From positions 1-12,734 of the forward strand of contig JBPCKZ010000127.1 of the NCBI GenBank assembly GCA_051003795.1: a stretch of DNA of 12,734 nt, written 5' to 3'. Every line of letters starts with the position of its first letter. Positions within the stretch are counted from its first letter, which is position 1. The translations under genes were made by a program, and so were the position numbers. Below are positions 5,684 to 12,734 of the stretch, in pieces. The notes beneath the pieces were generated by a model, which did no database searches, was not told the DNA's origin, and saw only the letters and a program-made list of their open reading frames with translations. Source of the stretch: JALYXS01 sp051003795. Lineage in GTDB: Bacteria > Acidobacteriota > Terriglobia > Bryobacterales > Bryobacteraceae.

Positions 5684-7494
5684 TGGCCGCGTACCAGACG
5701 TTTGAGCACGATGTTCTCATTATTGGGGCGGGCGGCGCGGGCTTGCGGGCCGCCATTGAAGCGTCGGCGGCGGGCGTGACGGTGGGACTGGTTTCGAAAT
5801 CGCTGCTGGGGAAAGCGCATACCGTGATGGCCGAGGGCGGTGTCGCCGCCGCGATGGGCAACGTGGACGATCGCGACAACTGGCGCGTGCATTTTGCGGA
5901 CACCATGCGCGGCGGTCAATATCTGAATCGCCCCCGCATGGCCGAGCTGCATGCCAAGGAAGCGCCGGAGCGCGTGCATGAATTGGAAGCCTGGGGCGCG
6001 GTTTTCGATCGCACCAAAGACGGCAAGATTCTGCAGCGCAATTTCGGCGGACACAAATATCCGCGCCTCGCCCACGTGGGCGACCGCACCGGTCTCGAGA
6101 TGATCCGCACGCTCCAGGATCATGGCGTCCATAAGGGCATCGATGTCCACATGGAATGCACGGTGGTCACGCTATTGAAGGACGGCGACCGCATAGCCGG
6201 AGCGTTCGCCTACGATCGCGAGAAAGGCCGCTTTCAGCTTTTCCACGCAAAGGCCGTGGTGCTGGCGACCGGTGGAATCGGACGCGCTTACAAGATCACG
6301 AGCAACAGTTGGGAATATACGGGCGATGGCCACGCGCTTGCGTATGAAGCGGGCGCGGCTCTGATGGATATGGAATTCGTGCAGTTCCATCCGACCGGCA
6401 TGGTCTGGCCGCCGAGCGTGCGCGGCATTCTGGTCACCGAGGGCGTCCGCGGCGAAGGCGGAACTCTGCGAAACAAGGATGGCCGCCGCTTCATGTTCGA
6501 CGACATCCCCGCGAACTATAAGAGTTCGACGGCGGATAACGAAGAAGAGGGCTGGCGGTACACGCAGGGCGACAAGAACGCGCGGCGTCCGCCGGAGCTA
6601 TTGACGCGCGATCACGTGGCGCGCTGCATCGTGCGCGAAGTCAGGGAGGGGCGGGGAAGCCCCCACGGCGGCGTATTTCTCGATATCGCGTGGATCAAAG
6701 AAAAGATTCCGCATGCGCCCGAGCACATCCGGAAAAAACTTCCGAGCATGTATCACCAATTCAAGCAGCTTGCCGATATCGACATCACGCAGGCACCGAT
6801 GGAAGTAGGACCGACGACCCACTACATGATGGGCGGCGTCCGCGTCGATTCGGATACGCAGATGTCCGACGTTCCCGGCCTGTTCGCGGCGGGCGAGTGC
6901 GCGGCGGGTCTGCACGGGGCGAATCGCCTCGGAGGGAATTCGCTGTCCGACCTTCTGGTGTTTGGGAAACGCGCGGGAGAGTACGCCGCGAAGTTCGCGA
7001 AAGATCACGGCGGCCCCCAAGTGAATTCAGAGCGGGTGGATGCGGTCGCGCGGGAGACCTTGGCCCCGTTTGAGCGCGGCGGAACGGAAGGCCCGTACCA
7101 GGTGCAACACGATTTACAGGACATGATGCAAGACCTGGTTGGAATCGTGCGGCGCGAGGAAGAGATGAAGCGCGCCATCGAGGGCATTCACGCGCTCTGG
7201 GCGCGGGCGCGAAAGGTGTCGGTGCCGGGTAATCGCGAATATAATCCGGGCTGGCATACGGCCCTCGATCTCCCCAATCTACTGACGGTTTCCGAGTGCA
7301 TCGCGCGTGCCGCGCTCGAGCGGAAGGAAAGCCGCGGCGCTCATTTCCGCGACGACTTTCCCGCCAAGGACGACGTGTTCGGCGCTTTCAATATCGTGCT
7401 GCGAAGAATGCCGGATGGAGCCATGCAGGTGGCGCGCGAACCGATCCAGGAGACCACGGCCGAGATGAAACGGATCATCGAGGAAATGAAGTGA
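5683..7494 (+). CDS. sdhA: Succinate dehydrogenase flavoprotein subunit
   Basis: A 603-residue protein with the whole succinate dehydrogenase/fumarate reductase flavoprotein plan; it oxidises succinate to fumarate with covalently bound FAD on the cytoplasmic face. Visible motifs are the dinucleotide fold VLIIGAGGAGLRAAIEA, H46 in GKAHTVMAEGG (position of the FAD-linked histidine), FVQFHPTGM, TEGVRGEGGTL, DHVARCIVREVREGRG, GPTTHYMMGG and GANRLGGNSLSDLLVFG. H236, T252, E253, R314, H380 and R415 correspond to the known substrate-binding and catalytic set. The frame is open back to 5590. I chose GTG at 5683 because it overlaps the previous stop (TAGTG), lies 9 nt after GGAG, and gives the family's usual N-terminus just before the FAD fold. 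The C-terminal part ends in a helical segment with the usual EYNPGWHTALDLPNLL region. Confidence 0.93.
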   Translation: MAAYQTFEHDVLIIGAGGAGLRAAIEASAAGVTVGLVSKSLLGKAHTVMAEGGVAAAMGNVDDRDNWRVHFADTMRGGQYLNRPRMAELHAKEAPERVHELEAWGAVFDRTKDGKILQRNFGGHKYPRLAHVGDRTGLEMIRTLQDHGVHKGIDVHMECTVVTLLKDGDRIAGAFAYDREKGRFQLFHAKAVVLATGGIGRAYKITSNSWEYTGDGHALAYEAGAALMDMEFVQFHPTGMVWPPSVRGILVTEGVRGEGGTLRNKDGRRFMFDDIPANYKSSTADNEEEGWRYTQGDKNARRPPELLTRDHVARCIVREVREGRGSPHGGVFLDIAWIKEKIPHAPEHIRKKLPSMYHQFKQLADIDITQAPMEVGPTTHYMMGGVRVDSDTQMSDVPGLFAAGECAAGLHGANRLGGNSLSDLLVFGKRAGEYAAKFAKDHGGPQVNSERVDAVARETLAPFERGGTEGPYQVQHDLQDMMQDLVGIVRREEEMKRAIEGIHALWARARKVSVPGNREYNPGWHTALDLPNLLTVSECIARAALERKESRGAHFRDDFPAKDDVFGAFNIVLRRMPDGAMQVAREPIQETTAEMKRIIEEMK

Positions 7495-8231
7495 ACGATA
7501 CGGCGGTTTTCCGCATCTGGCGCGGCGATGCCGGCGGCGGCGCGTTTCAGGATTACAAGACGGAGGTGTCGGCCGGCATGGTCGTGCTCGATGCCATTCA
7601 CCAGATCCAGGCGGTTGAGGCCCACGACATGGCGGTGCGCTGGAATTGCAAAGCGGGCAAGTGCGGATCGTGTTCGGCGGAAATCAACGGCATGCCGAAG
7701 CTGATGTGCATGACGCGGCTGAACACGCTGAAGCTCGACGAACCGGTGACCGTGGAGCCGATGAAAGCGTTTCCGCTAATTCGAGACCTGGTAACCGACG
7801 TTTCCTGGAACATGCGCGTCAAGAAAACCATCAAGCCGTTCCAGCCTCGCAAGCCCGATGCGGCGGACGGTTCCTGGCGCATGATGCAGGAAGACGTCGA
7901 CCGCGTGCAGGAGTTCCGCAAGTGTATCGAATGCTTTTTATGCCAGGACGTGTGCCACGTGTTGCGCGATCATCGCCTGCACGATGAATTTATCGGGCCG
8001 CGGTTTCTGGTTTATGCGGCGGCGCTCGAGATGAACCCTCTCGATACGGCGGACCGCCTGGGAGATTTGCGGCGCGAGCACGGAATCGGGTATTGCAATA
8101 TTACGAAGTGCTGCACGAAGGTCTGCCCGGAGAGCATCGCGATCACCGATAATGCGATTATTCCTTTGAAAGAGCGCGTGGTGGATCGCTTCTTCGACCC
8201 GCTCGCGAAACTTTTCCGGAGACACGGATGA
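7491..8231 (+). CDS. sdhB: Succinate dehydrogenase iron-sulfur subunit
   Basis: A 246-residue electron-transfer subunit linking the flavoprotein to the membrane subunit. Three cluster sites are complete: C53-x4-C58-x2-C61 and C73 (CKAGKCGSC, plant-type [2Fe-2S]), C145-x2-C148-x2-C151-x3-C155 (CIECFLCQDVC, [4Fe-4S]), and C202-x5-C208-x3-C212-P ([3Fe-4S] pattern). The cysteine spacing of the last two sites matches classical SdhB, except that the [4Fe-4S] motif is followed by H instead of P, a variant I associate with the Sdh1 group. There is an additional cysteine, C207, beside a ligand. Start GTG at 7491 overlaps the sdhA stop by 4 nt (GTGA), with GAGGAA 5 nt upstream. The frame is open further upstream, but only inside sdhA and without family resemblance. 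Confidence 0.93.
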   Translation: MNDTAVFRIWRGDAGGGAFQDYKTEVSAGMVVLDAIHQIQAVEAHDMAVRWNCKAGKCGSCSAEINGMPKLMCMTRLNTLKLDEPVTVEPMKAFPLIRDLVTDVSWNMRVKKTIKPFQPRKPDAADGSWRMMQEDVDRVQEFRKCIECFLCQDVCHVLRDHRLHDEFIGPRFLVYAAALEMNPLDTADRLGDLRREHGIGYCNITKCCTKVCPESIAITDNAIIPLKERVVDRFFDPLAKLFRRHG

Positions 8232-8238
8232 GGCCGGC

Positions 8239-8739
8239 ATGACGTTCGAACTGAAATCCATTTCGAAAGAAGCCATCCCGGAAGCGCTCGAAAAGGTGGA
8301 GCGCTACCGGCTGCTGAACGAACCGTCGCAAGCGGAAAGCATTTGCCTCGATATCCTGCGCATCGACCCGGAGAATCGGCAGGCACTGGTGTGGATGCTG
8401 CTTTCGATGACGGATCAATTCGGCGAAGGCGTAACGGCGCGGCAGGCGCGTGAAGTGCTTCCGCGGCTCCGGAGCGAATACGATCGCGCTTACTATTCGG
8501 GCATTATCGGCGAGCGCGCCGCGAAGGCCCAGATGAAGCAGGGCGGACATGGTACGGATTACAGCGCGTACGAATCCATTCGCGCCGCCATGGATTGCTA
8601 CGAGCGGGCGGAAGCGCTGCGGCCGGCGGGCAACGACGATGCGGTGCTGCGCTGGAACACGTGCGCGCGCATTCTGATGCGGAATCCGAACTTGAAACCG
8701 CGGCCGGCCGAAGTGTTCGAGCCCGTCCTGGGCGAATAG
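8239..8739 (+). CDS. Small TPR-like helical protein downstream of sdhB
   Basis: A 166-residue, probably cytosolic, all-helical protein. Two regions look like tetratricopeptide repeats: residues about 12-60 (ALEKVERYRLLNEPSQAESI, then LDILRIDPENRQALVWMLL) and about 108-150 (AYESIRAAMDCYERAEALRP, then NDDAVLRWNTCARIL). TPR proteins bind other proteins. There is no catalytic motif, signal peptide or membrane span. It starts 7 bp after the sdhB stop with GAGG 5 nt before the ATG, so it is almost certainly co-transcribed with the SDH genes. An assembly or regulatory role for that complex is conceivable but not shown by the sequence. Confidence 0.75.
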   Translation: MTFELKSISKEAIPEALEKVERYRLLNEPSQAESICLDILRIDPENRQALVWMLLSMTDQFGEGVTARQAREVLPRLRSEYDRAYYSGIIGERAAKAQMKQGGHGTDYSAYESIRAAMDCYERAEALRPAGNDDAVLRWNTCARILMRNPNLKPRPAEVFEPVLGE

Positions 8740-8763
8740 ATCCGCCGGCGCTAATATCTATAC

Positions 8764-9240
8764 ATGGCCATCGAACTACGAATCAACGGTCAAAGTCACC
8801 GGGTCGAGGTGGACCCCGAGCGCACCCTCCTAAGCGTTCTTCGAGATGAGCTGGATCTCATTGGAACCAAGTACGGGTGCGGCGAGGGCCAGTGCGGGGC
8901 ATGCACGGTCCTGATGAATGCGGCTCCGGTGCGATCCTGCAAAACGCCGGTTCGCGCCGCGTCGGGCAAGCGGATCGCGACCATTGAGGGGCTCGCGCAA
9001 AACGGCGAGCTGCACCCGCTGCAGAAGGCGTTCCTGGAAGTGGATGCGTTGCAGTGCGGCTACTGCACCCCGGGCATGATCATGAGCGGCGTGGGTCTTC
9101 TGAACAAGAACGCCGATCCGGATGCCGCCGCGATTCGCCGCGCGCTCGAAGGCAATATTTGCCGCTGCGGAACCTATCCTCGAATCGTAACCGCGGTTCG
9201 AGTAGCGTCGGCTGCCATGAGGAGCAAATCCCATGCTTGA
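8764..9240 (+). CDS. iorA: Molybdenum hydroxylase small subunit, [2Fe-2S] (isoquinoline 1-oxidoreductase alpha type)
   Basis: A 158-residue subunit with two [2Fe-2S] domains. The N-terminal plant-type site is C39-x4-C44-x2-C47 plus C59 (GCGEGQCGACTVLMN then RSC). The C-terminal helical site is C98-x2-C101 (QCGYCTPGM) and C133-x-C135 (GNICRCGTYPRI). The NICRCGTYPRI ending is typical of IorA-type rather than xanthine dehydrogenase-type subunits. It carries electrons from the molybdopterin subunit to an external acceptor. It has no signal peptide of its own; partners of Tat-exported subunits are usually carried along. It starts 24 bp after the TPR-like gene. No ribosome-binding site is visible before the ATG; the AT-rich TAATATCTATAC lies there instead. 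The actual substrate cannot be read from the sequence. Confidence 0.87.
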   Translation: MAIELRINGQSHRVEVDPERTLLSVLRDELDLIGTKYGCGEGQCGACTVLMNAAPVRSCKTPVRAASGKRIATIEGLAQNGELHPLQKAFLEVDALQCGYCTPGMIMSGVGLLNKNADPDAAAIRRALEGNICRCGTYPRIVTAVRVASAAMRSKSHA

Positions 9241-11329
9241 GCTGGAACGCTACGAATTGTTCAGCGGCCCGGCCTATCGGTTTGAGCCGGACGCCGCGCC
9301 GGACCGTCGCGACTTTTTCAAGATTCTGGGCGGCGGGATTGTGGTGCTATTCGCCATTTCCGACGATGCCGCGGCGCAGGAATCGGGACGTCGCGGCGGC
9401 GCGGGCAACGCGCTCCCGAAAGACATCGGCGCATGGTTGCACATTGGTGAAAACGGCAAAATTACCGTATTCACCGGAAAGGTGGAGGTCGGGCAAAACG
9501 CGCGAACATCGCTGACTCAGGCGGTATCGGAAGAACTCTGCACCGCTCCCGAAACGATCGCGCTCGCGATGGGCGATACCGATCTCACGCCCTTCGATAT
9601 GGGGACGTTTGGCAGCCGCACTACGCCCACGATGGCTCCGCAATTGCGCCGCGTAGCGGCCGCCGCGCGCGAGTTATTGCTCGATTTGGCCGCGGAGCAA
9701 TGGAAAGCGGACCGGTCCACGCTGAAGATCGAGAACGGGAAGGTGCGCGATCCGGCAAAAGGGACGACAGCCGGGTTCGGCGAGTTAACGAAAGGCAACA
9801 ACCTCGTCAAGACCGTCGATGGGCAGGCGATCGCGAAGCCGCATTCGGAATCCGTTCCGAAGGTCGACGGGCGCGCGATGGTGACCGGCACGCACCGGTT
9901 CACGTCCGACTTCAAACGTCCGGGAATGCTGCAGGGCAAGGTGCTGAGGGCACCCGCCGTGAACTCGATTCTCGCGTCCGTCGACACGGACGCAGCCGGC
10001 CGTATTCCCGGAGTGCGGATCGTTCACGAAGGCGATTTCGTTGGCGTTTGCGGGCCCGACCCGCAGTCGCTTTCGCGCGCGCTCGCGGCTATCAAAGCCG
10101 AGTGGAAGACCGAGCCGCAGCCCTCGAGCAAGGAATTATTCGCATATCTGAAGGCGAATCCGGTAAGCGATCGCGAGAGCCGGCCTTCGCTTCGCGGCTC
10201 GATGGACGACGGCTTGGCGCAAGCCGACCGCAAGCTGGAAGCCAGTTACACGGTGGCTTACATCGCCCACGTTCCGCTGGAGCCGAGAGCGGCGGTTGCC
10301 GAGTGGGAGGGCGGCAAGCTCACGGTTTGGACCGGAACGCAGCGGCCGTTCGGAGTGCGCGCGGAACTGGCGCAAGCGTTTCAAATTCCCGAAAGCCGCG
10401 TGCGCGTGATGGTGCCCGACACGGGTTCGGCTTACGGCGGCAAGCACACCGGGGAGTGCGCGATTGAAGCGGCCCGCCTGGCGAAGACCGCGGGCAAACC
10501 GGTGAAATTGGCGTGGACGCGCGAAGAGGAATTCACGTGGGCCTACTTCCGGCCCGCGGGAGTTATCGATATACGAAGCGGCGTTCGGAAAGATGGCGCG
10601 ATCGCCGCGTGGGAGTTTCATAACTACAACTCGGGGCCTTCCGGGATTCAAACGCCGTACGACATTCCCAACCAGCACGTGGAATTTCACTCGACGAAGT
10701 ACCCGCTGCGGCAGGGTTCGTATCGCGGCCTGGCGGCAACGGCGAATCATTTCGCGCGCGAGTCTCACATGGACGAGCTGGCTCACGCGATAGGAATGGA
10801 TCCGCTCGCGTTCCGCTACAAGAACCTGAAGGATGCGCGCGTGCGGGCGGTGCTCGAAGCGGCCGCGGAGAAGTTTGGCTGGGGCAAACAAAAGGCGCGC
10901 GCCGGGCAGGGGTTCGGGATCGCATGCGGCTTGGAGAAAGGCGGCTACGTGGCGACGTGCGCCGAAATTTCCGTTGGCGATGGGAACGTGAAAGTCGATC
11001 GCGTGGTCACGGCCTTCGAATGCGGCGCCATCGTGAATCCCGATCATTTGAAAAATCAGATGGAAGGCGCGGCGACGATGGCGATTGGCGGGGCGCTGTT
11101 CGAGTCGGTTGAGTTCGAGAACGGGAGAATTTTGAACGCCGCGTTATCGCGCTACCGCGTGCCGCGCTTCAGCGATATGCCCGCGATCGAGGCGGTGCTG
11201 GTGAACCGCAAGGATCTCGATTCGGCCGGGGCTGGGGAGACGCCGATCGTGGCGCTCGCCCCAGCCGTCGCGAACGCGATTTTCGATGCAGGGGGGAAGA
11301 GAATTCGTTCCATGCCGATGCATTCTTAG
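9233..11329 (+). CDS. iorB: Molybdenum hydroxylase large subunit, molybdopterin-binding (isoquinoline 1-oxidoreductase beta type)
   Basis: A 698-residue catalytic subunit, slightly shorter than the roughly 750-780 residues of characterised IorB. The N-terminus has a twin-arginine-like signal, DRRDFFKILGGGIVVLFAIS (residues 24-43), followed by AAAQ, so Tat export to the periplasm is likely. Family segments are TGKVEVGQNARTSLTQAVSEEL, GTFGSRTTPTMAPQLRRVA, DTGSAYGGKHTGECAIEAA, RQGSYRGLAATANHFARESH and GAGETPIVALAPAVANAIF; E669 is in the place of the active-site glutamate. The enzyme type hydroxylates N-heterocycles or oxidises aldehydes using water-derived oxygen; the substrate here is unknown. 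The ATG overlaps the iorA stop by 8 nt and has GAGGAG 8 nt upstream (9219-9224). No FAD subunit gene is nearby, as expected for two-subunit Ior enzymes. Confidence 0.87.
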   Translation: MLELERYELFSGPAYRFEPDAAPDRRDFFKILGGGIVVLFAISDDAAAQESGRRGGAGNALPKDIGAWLHIGENGKITVFTGKVEVGQNARTSLTQAVSEELCTAPETIALAMGDTDLTPFDMGTFGSRTTPTMAPQLRRVAAAARELLLDLAAEQWKADRSTLKIENGKVRDPAKGTTAGFGELTKGNNLVKTVDGQAIAKPHSESVPKVDGRAMVTGTHRFTSDFKRPGMLQGKVLRAPAVNSILASVDTDAAGRIPGVRIVHEGDFVGVCGPDPQSLSRALAAIKAEWKTEPQPSSKELFAYLKANPVSDRESRPSLRGSMDDGLAQADRKLEASYTVAYIAHVPLEPRAAVAEWEGGKLTVWTGTQRPFGVRAELAQAFQIPESRVRVMVPDTGSAYGGKHTGECAIEAARLAKTAGKPVKLAWTREEEFTWAYFRPAGVIDIRSGVRKDGAIAAWEFHNYNSGPSGIQTPYDIPNQHVEFHSTKYPLRQGSYRGLAATANHFARESHMDELAHAIGMDPLAFRYKNLKDARVRAVLEAAAEKFGWGKQKARAGQGFGIACGLEKGGYVATCAEISVGDGNVKVDRVVTAFECGAIVNPDHLKNQMEGAATMAIGGALFESVEFENGRILNAALSRYRVPRFSDMPAIEAVLVNRKDLDSAGAGETPIVALAPAVANAIFDAGGKRIRSMPMHS

Positions 11330-11352
11330 TTGCCGCGGTAGTTGCGTCCCAA

Positions 11353-12612
11353 TCAAGCGTAAATTCCGCGCAGCTTAATCGCGAACGCAACGCGATCGAG
11401 CGCCAGCATGTACGCCGCGGTCCTATTATTGACGCCATGCTTTTCGGCGTAGGCCACGACCGCATCGAAACTGGCGACCATAATTTCTTCAAGCCGCTTA
11501 TTCACGTCGTCCTCGTTCCAGAAGAACCCCTGGCGGTCCTGCACCCACTCGAAGTATGAAACCGTTACGCCGCCCGCGTTCGCCAGAATGTCGGGGATCA
11601 CGAAAATCCTTTTCTCCGCGAGGATCCCGTCGGCCACGGACGTGGTCGGTCCGTTGGCCCCCTCGCAAAGAATTTTGCACCTCAGCCTGGCGGCATTGCC
11701 GGAGTTGATCACGTTCTCGGTAGCCGCCGGAATCAGCACTTCGCATTCAAGAAACATGGCTTCGTGCCGGTCCATGTTCTCGCCTCCGGCAAAATCGCGA
11801 ATGGAACCGGTCTCCTGGCGATGCGCCATTAACCCAAGAACATCGAGGCCGTTTGCGTTGTAAACCGCGCCATCGTATTCGATCACGCAGACAATCTTGA
11901 ATCCCACGCGCGCCATAAGCTTCGCCGCCATGCCGCCGACATTGCCAAAACCCTGGATCACCACGCGCGTGCCCGCGGGTTCCAGCCCGAACTTCTTAAG
12001 CGCTTGCAGAGTCACGATCATGCAGCCGCGGCCGGTCGCTTCCGGGCGCCCTTTCGACCCGCCGAGATCGAGCGGCTTACCCGTAACCACGGCCGTTACG
12101 GTATGACGGACATGCATCGAATACGTGTCCATAATCCAGGCCATGACGCGGTCGTTGGTGTTCACGTCGGGCGCGGGGACGTCGCGTTCCGGTCCCAGGA
12201 AATCGATGATCTCGGCCGTGTAGCGGCGCGTGATGCGCTCCAACTCGTTATCGGACAGCAGGTTTGGCTGGCAAATCACCCCGCCTTTCGCTCCGCCGAA
12301 CGGGATGTTCACAACGGCGCACTTCCACGTCATCCAGGAAGCGAGCGCGCGAACTTCGTCGAGAGTCACGTCGGGCGAAAAACGGATGCCGCCTTTACCG
12401 GGGCCCCGCGCAATCGAGTGCTGCACGCGATAGCCGGTGAAAACTTCGATTCGTCCGTCGTCCAGCTGAACCGGAATGTTGACGGTGATCTCGCGGGCGG
12501 GGCTCTTGAGAACTTTGCGCAGCCCCTCGTCGAGGTTCAGCCTGGATGCGGCTTCATCGAAGCGCGCCGCCGCCGCCAGCCAGGGGTTGCTCTCCTGTTC
12601 AAGCGATAGCAT
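11353..12612 (-). CDS. gdhA: Glutamate dehydrogenase (Glu/Leu/Phe/Val dehydrogenase family)
   Basis: A 419-residue enzyme of the usual hexameric size class, cytosolic, interconverting glutamate with 2-oxoglutarate and ammonia. The N-terminal substrate domain shows GPGKGGIRFSPDV (K73), TWKCAVVNIPFGGAKGG (K97, catalytic-type K109) and ERDVPAPDVNT (D149). The C-terminal Rossmann domain shows VVIQGFGNVGGMAAKL (residues about 217-232), CEGANGPTT and NAGGVTVSYFEWVQ. The acid-rich end of the second Rossmann strand (VIEYDG) hints at NAD use, but I would not fix the cofactor. Start ATG lies 6 bp after the stop of a TonB-receptor-like gene on the same strand, and no strong ribosome-binding site is seen. 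The 3' end converges on iorB with only 23 bp between the stops. Confidence 0.92.
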   Translation of the reverse strand: MLSLEQESNPWLAAAARFDEAASRLNLDEGLRKVLKSPAREITVNIPVQLDDGRIEVFTGYRVQHSIARGPGKGGIRFSPDVTLDEVRALASWMTWKCAVVNIPFGGAKGGVICQPNLLSDNELERITRRYTAEIIDFLGPERDVPAPDVNTNDRVMAWIMDTYSMHVRHTVTAVVTGKPLDLGGSKGRPEATGRGCMIVTLQALKKFGLEPAGTRVVIQGFGNVGGMAAKLMARVGFKIVCVIEYDGAVYNANGLDVLGLMAHRQETGSIRDFAGGENMDRHEAMFLECEVLIPAATENVINSGNAARLRCKILCEGANGPTTSVADGILAEKRIFVIPDILANAGGVTVSYFEWVQDRQGFFWNEDDVNKRLEEIMVASFDAVVAYAEKHGVNNRTAAYMLALDRVAFAIKLRGIYA

Positions 12613-12618
12613 GGCGGA

Positions 12619-12734
12619 CTAGAAAAAATATTTCAAAGCCAGCTGCACTTGCCTCATCGGAATGGCCGTTCCGGTAATCACGCCGAACGCCGAGTGGGCG
12701 TTCGTCGATGGCTGTCCGGGGAAAGTCGAGCCGG
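12619..12734 (-). CDS. TonB-dependent receptor-like outer-membrane protein, C-terminus (partial)
   Basis: About 37 residues are visible, ending FGVITGTAIPMRQVQLALKYFF then TAG (12619-12621). The alternating pattern with a final aromatic residue is that of a last outer-membrane beta-strand. The FG.ITGTA.PRQ.QLALK wording is like the ends of the large TonB-dependent, Oar-like receptors common in acidobacteria. The rest of the gene lies beyond the window, so the ligand is unknown. Its stop is 6 bp from the glutamate dehydrogenase start, suggesting one transcript. Confidence 0.6.
   Translation of the reverse strand, partial: GSTFPGQPSTNAHSAFGVITGTAIPMRQVQLALKYFF

Noticed and set aside
10136..11047. 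303-codon minus-strand frame opposite iorB
   Set aside because: A high-GC shadow of iorB, Arg/His-rich, with no family match; the plus frame is clearly the gene.
11330..11352. Possible bidirectional terminator between iorB and gdhA
   Set aside because: The 23-bp gap has no stem with a T-run on either strand.

Overview
The window is high-GC bacterial chromosome and most likely comes from an acidobacterium of the Solibacter/Bryobacter group. The clearest pointer is the secreted cyclophilin at 3444-4820, whose C-terminal half looks like the TIGR03437 domain that is greatly expanded in Solibacter. A partial acidobacterial-type TonB-dependent receptor C-terminus at the right edge agrees with this. 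The assignment is an inference from protein style, not from a marker gene.

Left part (1-3418): a family 2 glycosyltransferase gene is split by a 2383-bp mobile unit (99-2481). The unit has 17-bp terminal inverted repeats (16/17 identical) and an 8-bp target duplication. Removing one duplication plus the unit (2391 bp, divisible by 3) restores a normal glycosyltransferase reading frame. Inside, on the minus strand, are the C-terminal half of an IS21-type istB gene and an intact 282-codon TIR-domain gene. No istA and no istB N-terminus (Walker A region) is visible. Both long non-coding ends carry inward-facing copies of a 16-bp motif, TACTGCYCANNNCAGT, plausible transposase-binding sites. The picture is a non-autonomous IS21-like element that carries a TIR (NAD-hydrolase/defence-type) passenger. 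This is the most interesting part of the window.

Middle part (3444-11329): all genes are on the plus strand and tightly packed. They are a secreted cyclophilin-type prolyl isomerase, a three-gene succinate dehydrogenase operon (membrane subunit, flavoprotein, iron-sulfur subunit, with start and stop codons overlapping), a small TPR-like protein, and a two-subunit molybdenum hydroxylase of the isoquinoline 1-oxidoreductase type (IorA/IorB). The SDH membrane subunit belongs to the single, five-helix, Cys/His-rich kind found in actinobacterial Sdh1 rather than the SdhC/SdhD pair of enterobacteria.

Right part (11353-12734, minus strand): a glutamate dehydrogenase (Glu/Leu/Phe/Val family) lies 6 bp downstream of the C-terminus of an outer-membrane TonB-dependent receptor-like protein, and converges on iorB.

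Together the chromosomal genes describe an aerobic heterotroph with respiratory succinate oxidation, a periplasmic molybdenum oxidoreductase and amino-acid catabolism. No tRNA, rRNA, CRISPR array or prophage was seen.
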